Positions 36,675-47,382 of a stretch of DNA of 64,000 bases are shown piece after piece. The translations under genes were made by a program, and so were the position numbers. Positions within the stretch are counted from its first letter, which is position 1. Each line of letters opens with the position of its first letter. Under the pieces are notes generated by a model. That model was not told the DNA's origin and did not search any database. It was given only the letters and a program-made list of their open reading frames with translations. The stretch spans positions 36,017,182 to 36,081,181 of the forward strand of contig OX344749.2 of assembly GCA_947034885.2 (NCBI GenBank), read 5' to 3'. The stretch comes from Thuidium tamariscinum (Eukaryota > Streptophyta > Bryopsida > Hypnales > Thuidiaceae).

Positions 36675-37298
36675 CATTTCAGCACATATGCAGAAATGTT
36701 ATCACTGCATACAGGAAACCTGAAAATCAGGGATTCGAAAAGAGAACACCGAAATTTGCTCTAAATTTGTATTTATATGAATTTTTAAAGTGGAATAGCA
36801 GCCATCTAAAGACGGGGTCTTCCCATTTTGCAAGGATTCTGGAATCACCTTGAGTTCCCCTGCAGGCCAGCTCCTATTCCTCATTTGTAAGTACTTTGAA
36901 AACTAATCGAACAAGATCAACAAACACAAAATCACCCATGCATGATTTGCGAAGCCTTCATTCCACTAGCGAAAATGATCCAAAACGCTCCCAATTCAGA
37001 TGCAAAATGTTGAATTCACAGCCTCAGTAACATCAAACTACTTCCTAAAAAAACTCAGAAACCACATCATTCTGCACAATTGTGGCCGGTCACCATTAGA
37101 ACCAGAACTATACAAAGAGCTTGCCCAATGGCTAGGAAGCCCCTCATCAGTACAAATTGTCCCTTTCCTTAAGTGTACCTACTTGATCAATGCCAGACAT
37201 AGATACTACACTCAATGTTTTCCATGACAGCCATAGATATTATACTCAGAATGTCTCCCATTCCTAGAGTAGGAGGGGCAGATTTAGCACCTCCTTGC
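36675..37298. other. 3' flank of the plastid membrane-protein gene
   Basis: Probably includes the 3' untranslated region of the minus-strand gene ending at 37299. Short frames on both strands here are not protein-like. Confidence 0.4.
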
Positions 37299-40025
37299 TT
37301 AGGTCGCCTTATTGGCATTCCATGTGGAGTAGAGCCAGGGAAGCTGCGTCAACTGCGTGCCCAGATAAAACGTCCACACAACTGTAAGCACTCGGATGAT
37401 GAAAGCCAAAGGAGCTCCCCCGCCTATGACTGTGACAAGCTCCATGGCCCTTGCGAGTTGCTTGTATCTGTACACTGTGTACACGATGGGCACCAGAGGG
37501 TAGGCTGGCACCCTGTCGTTGCTGAGCAGCCTCTCATATGCCACCTGCAGTCCATCGCCACATAAAGAACCCGTGAACATTCTTTCTCTTCTCAAATTAT
37601 TAATCACGAACATTAGAACCTGTAGAACATCTTGACGTTTCTGCACTTTGAAGTAGCAGGCTGAACTCTTAAAAAAAAAGTCCATGAAACTTCGTATATG
37701 AGGATGCCACATTATGACAATTTCAGATATTAAGGCCCTATTTTTGATATTTTCGGATATGAAATTTTACTATCCATCTGTCGGAGTTTTCGAATCACAA
37801 GAAATGATCAAAAATATCTAACCCATCTACTGAGATGGAGTCGTCTGATCACGAAATTGAGCAAAATCAAGTGAGATAACTGGATTTGAAAAACGCAGCT
37901 TTAATTTTTGTTTGAGGTTTTGTCCAGTTATGCAGAAGGCTGTTCATTCTTAGCGTGTCAAATGCCTGTTTCATTGTATGCTATTCCAAAACAGTCACAT
38001 GATCTTAAATTCATTTCGTGGCTTGAAATTGAACAAGAAATCTGAAAACAAAGGTTCAAGTGCAAATTTGACAGGGTTTGAAAGCCGGAGCTAGCGGGGA
38101 TTTGAAAAAGCATAGTTACCTGAACAAAGATCAACGCCAAGTAGGAACCAAAAGCAGGCAGTCCCACAGCTAATTTCCCAATGAAAAGCGACACCACCAC
38201 GCCCAGCACACCAATGGCCACACCAGCGTACGCCACCAGCTTGGTCAGCAGGGGCTCGCCCTTGGGATACCCGGTATACTCCCACGGCCCAATCCAGGGC
38301 GGAGATCCCCCAGCAATGGTCTGGTGGTGTCCCGCTTTGTCCGCCAATACGAAGAACAGATCGGCAGCCAGCACGAATACGATGTCCACCAAAAACGTGC
38401 TCAACAGTCCTGCAAAGTAATTCCTTTGCAACAACTGAGTCAAGTTGACAAGCACAGGTGGAAGGAACGCAGCAACAGTGATTAACGCAGGCCCTCCCAG
38501 CCAGAAGTACCCTGATTTCTGCTCCAAGTACTCGGTCAACTTCTCTCGCAAGCCCTTCACGTCCGTGGTCAGGGTGCGTTTCCGTGCTTTGCCGCTGTCA
38601 GGGCTGCCATTTGCACTGTCTGCAACAATTGTCAAGGTCCTGGAGCGCAGCATCTTCTCAGGCCTGGGCACGGCAGCTCTGAGAGGGTTGAACTGGATTG
38701 TGCTCCACCTCGGTAACGCTATTTGCCGAGATGTGGTGATACTTGAATGGCGACCCACATTGTGTGCGAGTGCACAGCCTCGAGGCCGGGCTAGCTCCGG
38801 GAACTTCGTTTGAGAATCTGTAATCACAGACCATGTCACATTTGGATCACAATGGTGAGGAAACACTAAATTGGGTCAAAAGGGAACTCGCAGACCATTT
38901 CACATTAGTATTACGAAGGTGAGGGAACACTACATTGGTTAAAAGGGTGCTCACAGACCAATTCACATTAGAATCACAAAGTGAGGAATCACTGACTTGT
39001 TAAAATTGTACAAAGTCATACAAGTACAAAGTGTAAAGTGCACATATTTTGTCTTTGTACCCCATTCCCCTTATCCAACCTTCAATATTGGTTCTGGAAT
39101 GGTAAGTACAGCTAGAGAGAGGGGATAGAAAAGTCTCGCCCTCGATCCTTTCCTCAACTGATCCCTGGTCATCATTTTGGTAAAAGCCTCTAGAAAAGGA
39201 TTTACACTTACTCCACACTTTTTCGAAAGCACAACAAAATTCTATTGACGAGACATGGCTATGACTAAACTAAAGCATGGCTATGACTGAACTAAAGCAT
39301 GGATACGACTGATTTAAGCAAGCTTGATTTTCCAATCGAAACATGGTTGCTGAAAGAGGAAAGGATACTAAAACTTTTAGGCTCGTGATCCCGTCCCTTA
39401 TTGAATACCCTCGGTTACCAACAGCAACTCATCTCTTCCAATCAACACTTGGTTGGCCTTCAATTAGCAAGCATTAAGTTTAAGAAATCATGACTTGTCG
39501 ACATTGGTAGACGGCCACATATCTTGAACAGGAAATAAGGAATTGTCTACTGTCCTTTCAACAGTGGTCTATATAACCTAACATTACACTGAATCATAGC
39601 AGAAAGACTCATCCAATACATTGAGTGAATGACAGTTCGATCTCGGGAGTTTGGCTCTAATAGCCAATGTGATACCTCCAGTGAGCCTTATTGAATGATC
39701 TTCCAATGAAAGCAAACATCTAGATATTGGTTAAAATGCTAAAGGTGACGGAAACAGTATTCTCTATGTTCTGATTAAGCGAGCTTAGTTTTCTGTGATC
39801 AACACAATCTAAGAACCCTAAAATTACGTCAACCAATGTAACCAAGTTGGAATGGATTAACACTAAAAGATTCCAATGTAACCCCAAGAGATACATTCCA
39901 GAGCAAATGCAATTAGTGGCACCTTGTCCAAACCTTCAAAACGAGGACAAAGAGAGAGAGAGCTCACCATTGTAAGTAGAAGGAGGAACAGGGCGACTCA
40001 GTAAAGATTGCACTCCCATAGCCAT
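37299..40025 (-). CDS. Conserved multi-pass plastid membrane protein, function unknown
   Basis: Three minus-strand exons: 39968-40025, 38120-38817 and 37299-37544, phases agreeing, 333 residues. Exon 1 encodes only MAMGVQSLLSRPVPPSTYN. About 70 more Ser/Arg-rich residues follow with almost no acids, typical of a chloroplast transit peptide. The mature part has hydrophobic spans near 124-146, 156-178, 210-233, 237-252 and 297-315, probably five membrane helices. Conserved-looking loops are LADKAGHH (178-185), PPWIGPWEYTGYPKG (192-206) and RVPAYPLVPIVYTVYRYKQL. It resembles proteins of unknown function in other plants that I believe are plastid-located, but I cannot give a name. A single-exon-start model from 38866 is possible but less transit-like. 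G-boxes and an I-box motif upstream fit light control. Envelope or thylakoid membrane is inferred only. Confidence 0.85.
38822..39000. repeat. Three diverged ~63-bp tandem repeats in an intron
   Basis: Three successive copies of a unit built on CACAGACCA..TTCACATTNG, a GGTGAGGGAACACTA core and a GGTTAAAAGGG tail lie just inside the 3' end of intron 1 of the plastid membrane-protein gene. Spacing is about 62-64 bp. The first copy abuts the splice acceptor. Confidence 0.8.
39253..39310. repeat. Short tandem repeats in an intron
   Basis: CATGGCTATGACTAAACTAAAG and a near-identical second copy are followed by a diverged third (CATGGATACGACTGATT). The spacing is about 23 bp, inside intron 1 of the plastid membrane-protein gene. 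Confidence 0.75.
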
Positions 40026-40398
40026 AAAATAAAAATTCAATGCTTCAAATAAGACAGAGCCACCACTTCTTCAAAATGCCGACCATGCAATTGTTTCCAG
40101 CCTCCGCCAAATCTCCCGGAAGTCGCTTGCAGAAAACGAAACCCACTTGTGGAATTTTCTTGAAATTCGATACAAAATGCAAAATGAAACAGTAATGCCG
40201 AAATTGATGAAAGCTCGGGTGGTGACGGAATTGGGTGTCTGGAATGCTGAGACACAATGGGAGCTTGTGTTGAGTTGTGGGGTTAGCCACGTGGAATATT
40301 CCACCTGGCCAAGGGGGTTACAGCCAGACGCGTGTTATCTCCAGTACACGTGTCGTGTTGACACTGCGTGGGTCGATCTCCTTACATGCACTAAGTTA
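40026..40398 (-). promoter_or_regulatory. Probable light-type promoter of the plastid membrane-protein gene
   Basis: Lies directly upstream of the ATG at 40025. A G-box in extended form, GCCACGTGG, is at 40286-40294. A second CACGTG core, in ACACGTGTC, is at 40346-40354. GTTATC at 40334-40339 is an inverted I-box core (GATAAC). G-box plus I-box is the classic arrangement for light-responsive plastid genes. A family-B MITE begins at the far edge. Confidence 0.55.
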
Positions 40399-40808
40399 AG
40401 GTAGAGGGCTCGAAAACAGTTCGGGCATTAAGAACCGCCCCTATAACTGGTTGTAGAATGGACATGATGCAGTTTATAAATTGACCTCACGAGTCATTGA
40501 ATGAAGTGAAGGAAAAAGCATTCTTTATCGCAAGAGCCAATCATTGTCTTTGCTTTCCCCATTTTTCTTTAGAATTGCAACTGAACAGTATATGAAGGAC
40601 CTAGGAACATAAATAGGGACCTAGGACACATCTCCTTTGAAAATTCATAAGTAATTCAATAATGTTTCAAAAAATATGAAACCACTTGGGCTAGATTTTC
40701 CATCAATTTTTCTTGGTCTGAAAAATGAGCTGAAAATGTTCCCATCTGAAGAAATACTGTAAAAATGCGAACCAGCCCTTAGATGAGTGGTTTCTGAGCC
40801 TTCTACCA
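40399..40808. mobile_element. Family-B MITE, 410 bp, TA-flanked
   Basis: Ends AGGTAGAGGGCTCGAAAA and GAGCCTTCTACCAT are inverted repeats flanked by TA (40397-40398 and 40809-40810). The ends resemble family A, but the interior differs. Relatives are at 30197-30600, a decayed copy near 20275-20600 and a fragment near 2195-2400. It is non-coding and sits about 370 bp upstream of the plastid membrane-protein start. Confidence 0.8.
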
Positions 40809-40964
40809 TACTGGCGTTGTGTTACCTCTGTGTACGCCAGGGCCCTTATTGCACCGTGGTTTACCCTGGAGAATTTTTTTATTTGTCACAAATGAGAAAA
40901 CTTGCAAATTTTGAATTCATATTTACAATCAAAGCCCTCTTGCTAAGATAACTTTGCCTATGAT

Positions 40965-41194
40965 TTAACCCTTGAACGACGGACTGGTGACCGTGGAAAT
41001 CATGCATTTTGATTCCGTGTGACATCATCTACTTTGGAAAAGCCAAATATATTCACTAGAAGTCAAAGCCCTATAGAAGATTTTCCCTTTCCACCCCTAA
41101 AACCGAGGACCAATAGTTGCACTTCCATTCTACAAGGGAAGATTCTCTCTCATTTTGCGGATGCAAAACGTCCTCTTCGACGTTTAAGGGTTAA
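40965..41194. mobile_element. Intact TTAA-flanked piggyBac-like MITE
   Basis: TTAA at 40965-40968 and 41191-41194 encloses a 222-bp body starting CCCTTGAACGACGGAC and ending GACGTTTAAGGG. Related copies are at 4035-4264, 18537-18738 and 36047-36674. A 15-bp direct repeat, AACTTTGCCTATGAT, also flanks it (40950-40964 and 41193-41207, overlapping the right TTAA), which is unusual and unexplained. It is non-coding; a 97-codon frame across it is chance. Confidence 0.75.
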
Positions 41195-41207
41195 CTTTGC
41201 CTATGAT

Positions 41208-42917
41208 GGGTCAAATGTCAGTCAACCCATCACATGCAAAAATATTCTCATGGAGTACATTTTAGATTTGGATATGTACACCATTAGTATAATATTGTTT
41301 GTAATGGTCTAGATGGCATTTGGCTTGTCAAAGGTAGACTTATTTAACTTGGGAGAAGTGTTGAAGGAAAATTAATCAAATTCTCGTTTCAATGATTGCA
41401 TTGCATCATGGCTATCCTCCCATGCTTGCAATCACTAGAAGAAAACCATGTTAAAATTGCTGAAAACACGTCATGTGGTTTGTGTTGAGTCCCTGTTTCG
41501 GAACGCAGTGAAAATGCAGTGAAAACACAAAAAAACGCAGAAAAATGCTTTTTAATAGTTTAAATACTAATTTCTTGCAATCTACACAATCGAAAATTTT
41601 GAATTTTTCAACATCTTCTTACACTAGTGTACTAAAAGATCATATAGTTATATTTCTCCCGAAGGGATTTTTCTAAAATTTGGTACATTAGATGAGATTT
41701 AACTCCGTAAAGGGCCATTTCAGGCTAGTTCTCTTTATTGTTCTTGTAGTAGTGAGGGAACGGTTGACTACTATCAACCGCCATAAATACAAAAAGAATT
41801 ATTTTAGGTCTTTGAAATTAATTTTTTTTTAAAACAACAACACATGACATGGTTGTTGCTTGACTACATCAAATTTCAGTAATTCAATAGTTTCCAGAGT
41901 TCCCCTTTGCGCGAGAACTCGTAGTCTTCTATTTAGCCAAATCTCCTCTAGTGGTTGTCCTAGAAATGACAGGTTTGAAGTGCTTTTGGTGAAAACATTG
42001 TCAAAAATCTTTAGGGATTAAGGAAATTTTAATGTGAATAACGGATACATTGATGGTTGTGATTGTTGCTACTTTACCCTTAATCTTGAAGTGCTTTGAC
42101 GTCCACTTCTTGGATGATGTACATAATGAAAATCATATTTCTTTCTCATTACAACTTGGATGAAAGTCATACTAATTTTAGAAGAACCTTATTATATTGT
42201 GGCCCTATCCAAGGTTTGGATTTGGTGTTACTAGTATACATATTTTTCTAATATTACAAATGTCAAAGTATGTCAAGTGGTTGACTAGCATTGATTTTAG
42301 TTCAAATTTGGAAATGCAAAAATGAGATCATAGAATCAAAGAATACAAAAATTTCAAATAATCACTATGTCAAGAGAACCTCATTTCAAGTCCTTTCAAA
42401 CAAAATTTACTCGAAATATGACAATATTTTGCTTGTAATTGATTTTAGAAGGAATTTTGAATTTTTTGTTTTAAAATTTATAGAAAAATATTGGTGATAG
42501 TATTGATGAATCTAATCATATGGATAGAATAAAAATCCAAATCCTACAACTTTTATTTGCATCGCAATTCCAAAATATTCTTTCAAATAGTACTTTATAA
42601 TGATTTTTTCAAAATTGTCAATTTTACAAATGAGTCTAGACACTTGGGTGTTAATTGGATTAATTTGTGCTTTTATTTTTTCAAAATTTTGAAAAATAGA
42701 AAATGCTACTTCATTCTACATCTTTAGTTGAGCTAGAAGGTGCTTTCCACACCAAATTGACTCCTCTCTTTTGCTACATAGGGAAGGGAAGGTAGAACTA
42801 CACTATTCTTTCTAGTCTTCTCAATTGTAATTCATAGTTCTTTTTTTGTTTTTTTAATGTCAAGGGCCTTTGTCCTACACGCTTCTTTTGGCTTTTAGAG
42901 CACTTTTTTCTATAGTA
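41208..42917. other. Intergenic AT-rich DNA
   Basis: No gene is seen. A family-H MITE lies at 41686-41953 (listed). About 42040-42620 resembles 48080-48600 (shared CAAATTTGGAATTGCAAAAAT-like and AGAACCTCATTTCAA phrases), a further diverged repeat pair without clear ends. Confidence 0.45.
41686..41953. mobile_element. Family-H MITE copy, degenerate
   Basis: Starts ACATTAGATGAGATTTAAC and ends AGCCAAATCTCCTCTAGTG, decayed versions of the CATTAG...CTAATG family ends. It is non-coding. Confidence 0.5.
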
Positions 42918-43245
42918 AGGGCAAAGGTCCCAAGTGTGTCCATCTAAGGGCTAGAATTGAATTTTCGGGAGGTAAAACATTTTGAACTATATTTCAAAAA
43001 AAATTCCTTGAAAGATGAAACAAATTGGCGTCCAACCGAAGTTGTTTCATATTTTTTTTGGAGCTTTGTGGATTTAGTTATGAAATTTTGAAGTTGAAAT
43101 GACATAAGGCTCTAAAAACGCTCACCCTCTCAAATATACAAGGCTTGTACATTCCTGTGAAGATGAAAAAGTAGCATGTACAAACAATGTACATTTGAAA
43201 AGGTGGGCGGTTCTAGAGCTTGAGCGGTTTTCGAACCTCCTCCCT
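42918..43245 (-). mobile_element. Family-A MITE, reverse orientation, TA-flanked
   Basis: The interior is the reverse complement of family A (GTTTCATATTTTTTTTGGAG, GTACATT and the GGCTCTAAAA region). Its ends AGGGCAAAGGTCC and GAACCTCCTCCCT are diverged inverted repeats with TA on each side (42916-42917 and 43246-43247). It is non-coding. Confidence 0.6.
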
Positions 43246-43282
43246 TATCTTAATTTCAAAATTAGTCTATTGCGACAGAACG

Positions 43283-43533
43283 TTAAATCATACCATCGAA
43301 GGTAGACCCAACAAGATAAATCTCATTTTACTAGGGGTTGACAAGGATTTGGGGTTTATATTTGTGTTGGGTTTTTTTGGTATGTTCTGGGTCCCCCAAG
43401 CTAATTTGGAGTCTTTGATTCTGAATCTGAATTCTGAATTTGAAAAAAATAAAAAATGCAAAAAATAAAAAAGTTCAACATTTTCCTTGTATAAATCCAA
43501 CTTGCGGGGCCCACCTTCGATGGTATGATTTAA
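43283..43533. mobile_element. 251-bp MITE with long inverted repeats
   Basis: TTAAATCATACCATCGAAGG at 43283-43302 has its reverse complement, ending GGTATGATTTAA, at the right terminus. The match continues inward through GGT.G.CCC for about 26 bp in total. It is single copy in this window. The terminal TTAA could be part of the repeat or the target; unlike the CCC-ended elements it starts ATC, so I do not call it piggyBac. Confidence 0.75.
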
Positions 43534-43565
43534 TACTGCACTTTCGACAGATCTGAGTGGATTGG

Positions 43566-43771
43566 CCCCCTCGCTCGGCCTTACCATGTTTTACCACAGG
43601 TGCAATAAAAACAAAGAGCCCCCTAGCTTGGATCCTAATCACCCCTACTTCCTACACCCCCTAGTTAATTTGTGGTCTCAGATCACAAATATGAATTCAA
43701 AATTTGCAAGAAAAAATTTGTGTGAAAAATAAAAAATTACAGCATTTTACCCAAGTGGCCGAGCGAGGGGG
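43566..43771. mobile_element. 206-bp GC-ended MITE
   Basis: CCCCCTCGCTCGGCC at 43566-43580 and its exact reverse complement at 43757-43771 bound an AT-rich interior. The target duplication is not clear. It is the third inverted-repeat element in a row within 900 bp upstream of the FKBP gene. Confidence 0.7.
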
Positions 43772-44515
43772 GCAGTTCTCCCTGCCCCTTTCGACACACC
43801 TAGAATTACGAACTCGCCATTTTTTGGGCGTTAACGGTTTAGGACCCTGAACCTTCCACCCTCCTTTTAGGGTTTAAGGACGGTTTTAGGGCAACGCCCT
43901 TGTCGCCTACAAGGTCGTCTTCAAGGTTTCTGAGAGAGTGATCTTCTCCGCAGCCATTTGCGCAACCGTCTTCACGATCTGGTTCCATCACATTTCGTTG
44001 AAACTGTAGCGTAATTTATTCATTTAGCAATCTACTGCCGGCAACACTTCAGGTGTTTCTCCGATCTCATTTTCCCAATTTGATGTGGACGAGGGTGAGA
44101 GCGTGTTTGTACTTTGTTGAGCTCGAATAATTTCATGTAATTGAGGTCTGCACTGACGGTGCTCCGAGTTTTTTCCATGCTTATCAGAGTATATTGTATA
44201 CGAGAGGGACTTATGAAGTTTACTGTCATGTCACGAATTCATGTTAATGCTCCGTTGTGCTCATTTTCAGAGTTTTGTTACATTCTGTCTAGTGTAACTG
44301 AGTGAACGTTGTAGAGAGTACTGGATTGGTCGCCTGCCGCTTTCAATCCCTAAACCTTAATTCCCTGGCTTCTCCTCTTAAACCCTAAACCCTACTTGGC
44401 AGCCGCCTGATTTGTGCCATTTCTTCCCCATTTCTGGCCTCGTTTCTTTCGCTGTGCTAACTTCTCTCTTGTTTATCTCGTTACAGTAAGCTTTGGATTG
44501 TATAGACCGGCAACC
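43772..44515 (+). promoter_or_regulatory. FKBP promoter/leader with telo-boxes
   Basis: A telo-box in inverted form (TTAGGGTTT) lies at 43867-43875 and a forward double telo-box (AAACCCTAAACCCTA) at 44380-44394, about 120 bp upstream of the ATG. AAACCCTAA boxes are typical of plant genes for ribosome biogenesis and translation, matching a nucleolar product. The transcription start is not fixed; part of the stretch is probably 5' leader. Confidence 0.65.
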
Positions 44516-47382
44516 ATGACGTTCTGGGGTGAGTGCAATTCGTGTTTTCAAATATTCTTGTGCTGTGTTTTCTGTTTACCACGCGAGTCTGATGTTTCTG
44601 AAGTATTCGGGGTTCGGGGTCGCGTCCTTTGTCGCTGGGTCGTGGTCTCCTTTGGAGTTCAGGCAGTTTTTTGTGAGTGCTTTTTTATGTAATAGCTATC
44701 GGTATGATTCCGTGATTCACTGTAATGATTTGGGTTTGGTGATGGTTGCAGTTGTGAAGGTGTTTAGTATCCGGTTGGCGTGATGTTTCTGTGTTATCCT
44801 TTGATTTTGCTTTTGGAATTGCTTGGTGAGCGTGCGTGTTATGGTACTTTCGTCGAGTGTTGTATTTGTCCCTGCTAACCTGTCTCACTTTCCAACTACA
44901 CAGGTATTGAGATACAGCCGGAGAAGCCATACCACTATTCAGATGAAGATGGCATGACAAAGCTTCACTTGTCTCAGGTAATTTATATCAGTATTTTACT
45001 TATTCATATAGAATGAATCCTTTGTGTTGATTCAGTACAGTTCAGGTCTGCCTGCAGCAAACATTATGCGGTTTATCCCTTTTGATTTCCTGTGAAATGG
45101 TATTGGTTTAATGGATACCATGTGTTGTGGTGCCTGGCAGGCCACTTTGGGACTTGACTGCAAGGGAAAGCAGCGCACTGTTGTGAAATGCAAAGTGGGC
45201 GACAATCCCGAGGTTCTACTGTGCTCTTTGGTTCCCGGAGTTTCAGAGTCATGCGCTCTGGATCTTTTGTTTGATCAGGATGTCACTTTCACTGTCTCTG
45301 GAGCTACCAGTGTGCACCTCACCGGATATTACATGCCAATCGAAGAGCCTTATTCTTCGGAGGAGGAGGATTATGACTCGGAGGAGGAGGGTTTCGAATT
45401 CAGCGAAGAAGAAGCCGGTGAAGATGTCAGCGATCTGGAAGGGCATCCCTCCTCAGGTAAGATTGTTTCATATTATATTTTCCAATAACTTAAGCAGGAT
45501 CGTGCATTTTGCATTTCACTATTGTTTTAAGTACTCTTTTGTTTCGCACATACTGCTTAGGCACTTGATTTAATTTCCGTTGGCTAATTTTAATTCCACC
45601 CACTTTGTAATCAAGTGAAAATCGAGGAAGTGCCAAGTGAAGACGAGGCGAAGGATGCTGCCATCGCCCAACTGAAGAAAGATGTTCTGACTATCACGAA
45701 CGGTGAGAGGAATGGGAAGAAAAGGAAGAAAGGAGACTCTGCCGTGAAACCGGTGAAGGGTGGAGTGACTGCCATGGAGGAGGATTCTAGCGAGGATGAA
45801 GATGGATTTGCTCTGGTTGGCAAGAAGGGAGCATCGGAACAGACCCCTGCAAAGAAGCAGGCTGTCGCTGAGTACGTCTCAAGAATAACTGTTTTTTAGT
45901 TCATCAGTCCTTGATCCCCCATACATGTCTATTTGGTAGTACAATTTGATATGCGTAGTTTTATGAAAGAATGTGCGAGGTAGATACTCACGTTGTATCA
46001 GCTAATTTCTTTAAGATCTCTTAGGGGGGTCAGCTGTGGGTGCTCATTGTGTGTGTGCGCAGTGCAGAAGGTTACCCCTATTATGGGGCTGTGTTGGCCT
46101 TGGAAATTCCATGGCCAGTCACAACCCCTGCACTCTTAGGTGCACCTGTACAGTATGCACCCGCAGAAGACAACCTCGATCTCTTTACATGCTTTTCCTC
46201 TGGAAACTTCTCAATATTTCTGTATTGTGGATGCAGGGCTGGTGGGGTTGCTACGCCAAGTGCTGCCACACCTACTGCAGGTACACCAGCCTCTGAAGGT
46301 AAGAGGAAAAGGAAGAAAAAGAACAAGAAGAACAAGCATGAAACACAGACCCCTGAAGCGAAGGTGAATGGGGAAGCAGAGATAGTCACCAAGACCGAAA
46401 CCACGCCAGCAGCAAAGGAAGCAGCGAAGGAGACTACACCCAAGAAAGGAGCATCAGCTGTGAAAAAGTTTCCTAACGGCTTAGAAGTTGAAACCCTTGC
46501 TATTGGGAAGCCAGATGGCAAGCAGGCAGCTGCTGGGAAGAAGGTTAGTGGCAGGAAGTAGAGATATTCAGAAATCAGGATGTAATTCTTTTCATATATG
46601 AGCGCAAACAATGGGCAATGGGCAAAAATGCTCGATTTTTCACACCTGGGCTTCCTTTTTTTTAAGAAGTGACGATTCTGAAATGATGATGCATGACAGG
46701 TGGCTATGCAATACATTGGGAAGTTGAAGTCAAATGGCAAGGTCTTTGATTCCACTGTAGGCAAGAAACCTTTCGAGTTTAGGTTGGGCGTTGGAGAGGT
46801 TATCAAAGGTTGGGATGTGGGTGTTGATGGTGAGTGACCAGCTAAACTTTGTCACGTTCTTTCGCACTTGATAAAACGTGTTTCTGTGTATATGGCATGC
46901 ACTTGCAATTCTAGGAGGTAGTTTGTGTGGGTGTTGTCAATTTAAGGAGCTTTTATTTTTCTCGAAGGAGATCATGTTAGAAGGTCAAAATGTGGTTTGA
47001 ATGTGTCTTTATCCTTCCCCCCCGGCCACTTGTGCTGGGCTGGTTTGTACTTTTCCTTTGCAATGAAATTTCGTTTCATTTGTGCCAAAAAAAAAGAAAA
47101 TGTGGTTTGAATATGGTTGGCTTCACTTGACGTGGAACTTGCTGCTCCAGGGATGAGGGTTGGCGACAAGAGAAGACTCTCTATTCCGCCACAGATGGCG
47201 TACGTCATTACTTCCGCATTTGTTATTCATGTTTACCAACGAAGTGAAAAGAATTTCGGTGCTTCAGTTTTCTAATTATTGGGTATCTTGGTATTTGCAG
47301 GTATGGGGCTAAAGGTGTTCCTGGAACCATCCCTGGAAACTCGTGGCTCTCATTTGATGTCGAGCTTGTGAATGTCAAGTGA
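44516..47382 (+). CDS. Nucleolar FKBP-type peptidyl-prolyl isomerase (FKBP53/39-like)
   Basis: Isomerises peptidyl-proline bonds; plant FKBP53-type proteins are nucleolar histone chaperones acting on rDNA chromatin. Eight exons: 44516-44528, 44904-44977, 45141-45456, 45616-45871, 46237-46543, 46700-46829, 47151-47199 and 47301-47382, all GT-AG, 408 residues. Exon 1 is only 13 nt. Residues 1-100 ([14 protein letters not shown]...) form a nucleoplasmin-like N-terminal domain. Acidic [20 protein letters not shown] follows, then Lys-rich tracts ([12 protein letters not shown]) fit for nuclear/nucleolar targeting. The C-terminal FKBP domain (about 296-408) keeps [22 protein letters not shown] and [13 protein letters not shown], the usual active-site framework, so it is probably catalytically active. 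Naming as FKBP53-like rests on architecture; the orthologue number is not certain. Confidence 0.95.

Noticed and set aside
37958-38866. Single-exon model of the plastid protein starting at 38866 and ending at 37958
   Set aside because: An in-phase upstream exon (39968-40025) gives a typical transit-peptide start, and a GT donor at 38119 joins to the 37544 exon, restoring conserved-looking sequence.
43283-43533. Calling the 251-bp element piggyBac-like because it has TTAA at both ends
   Set aside because: The bases inside TTAA are ATC rather than CCC, and TTAA reads as part of the inverted repeat.
46081-46806. 241-codon minus-strand open frame
   Set aside because: It is the antisense shadow of FKBP exons 5 and 6; repeated Phe/Leu runs reflect Lys-rich codons read backwards.
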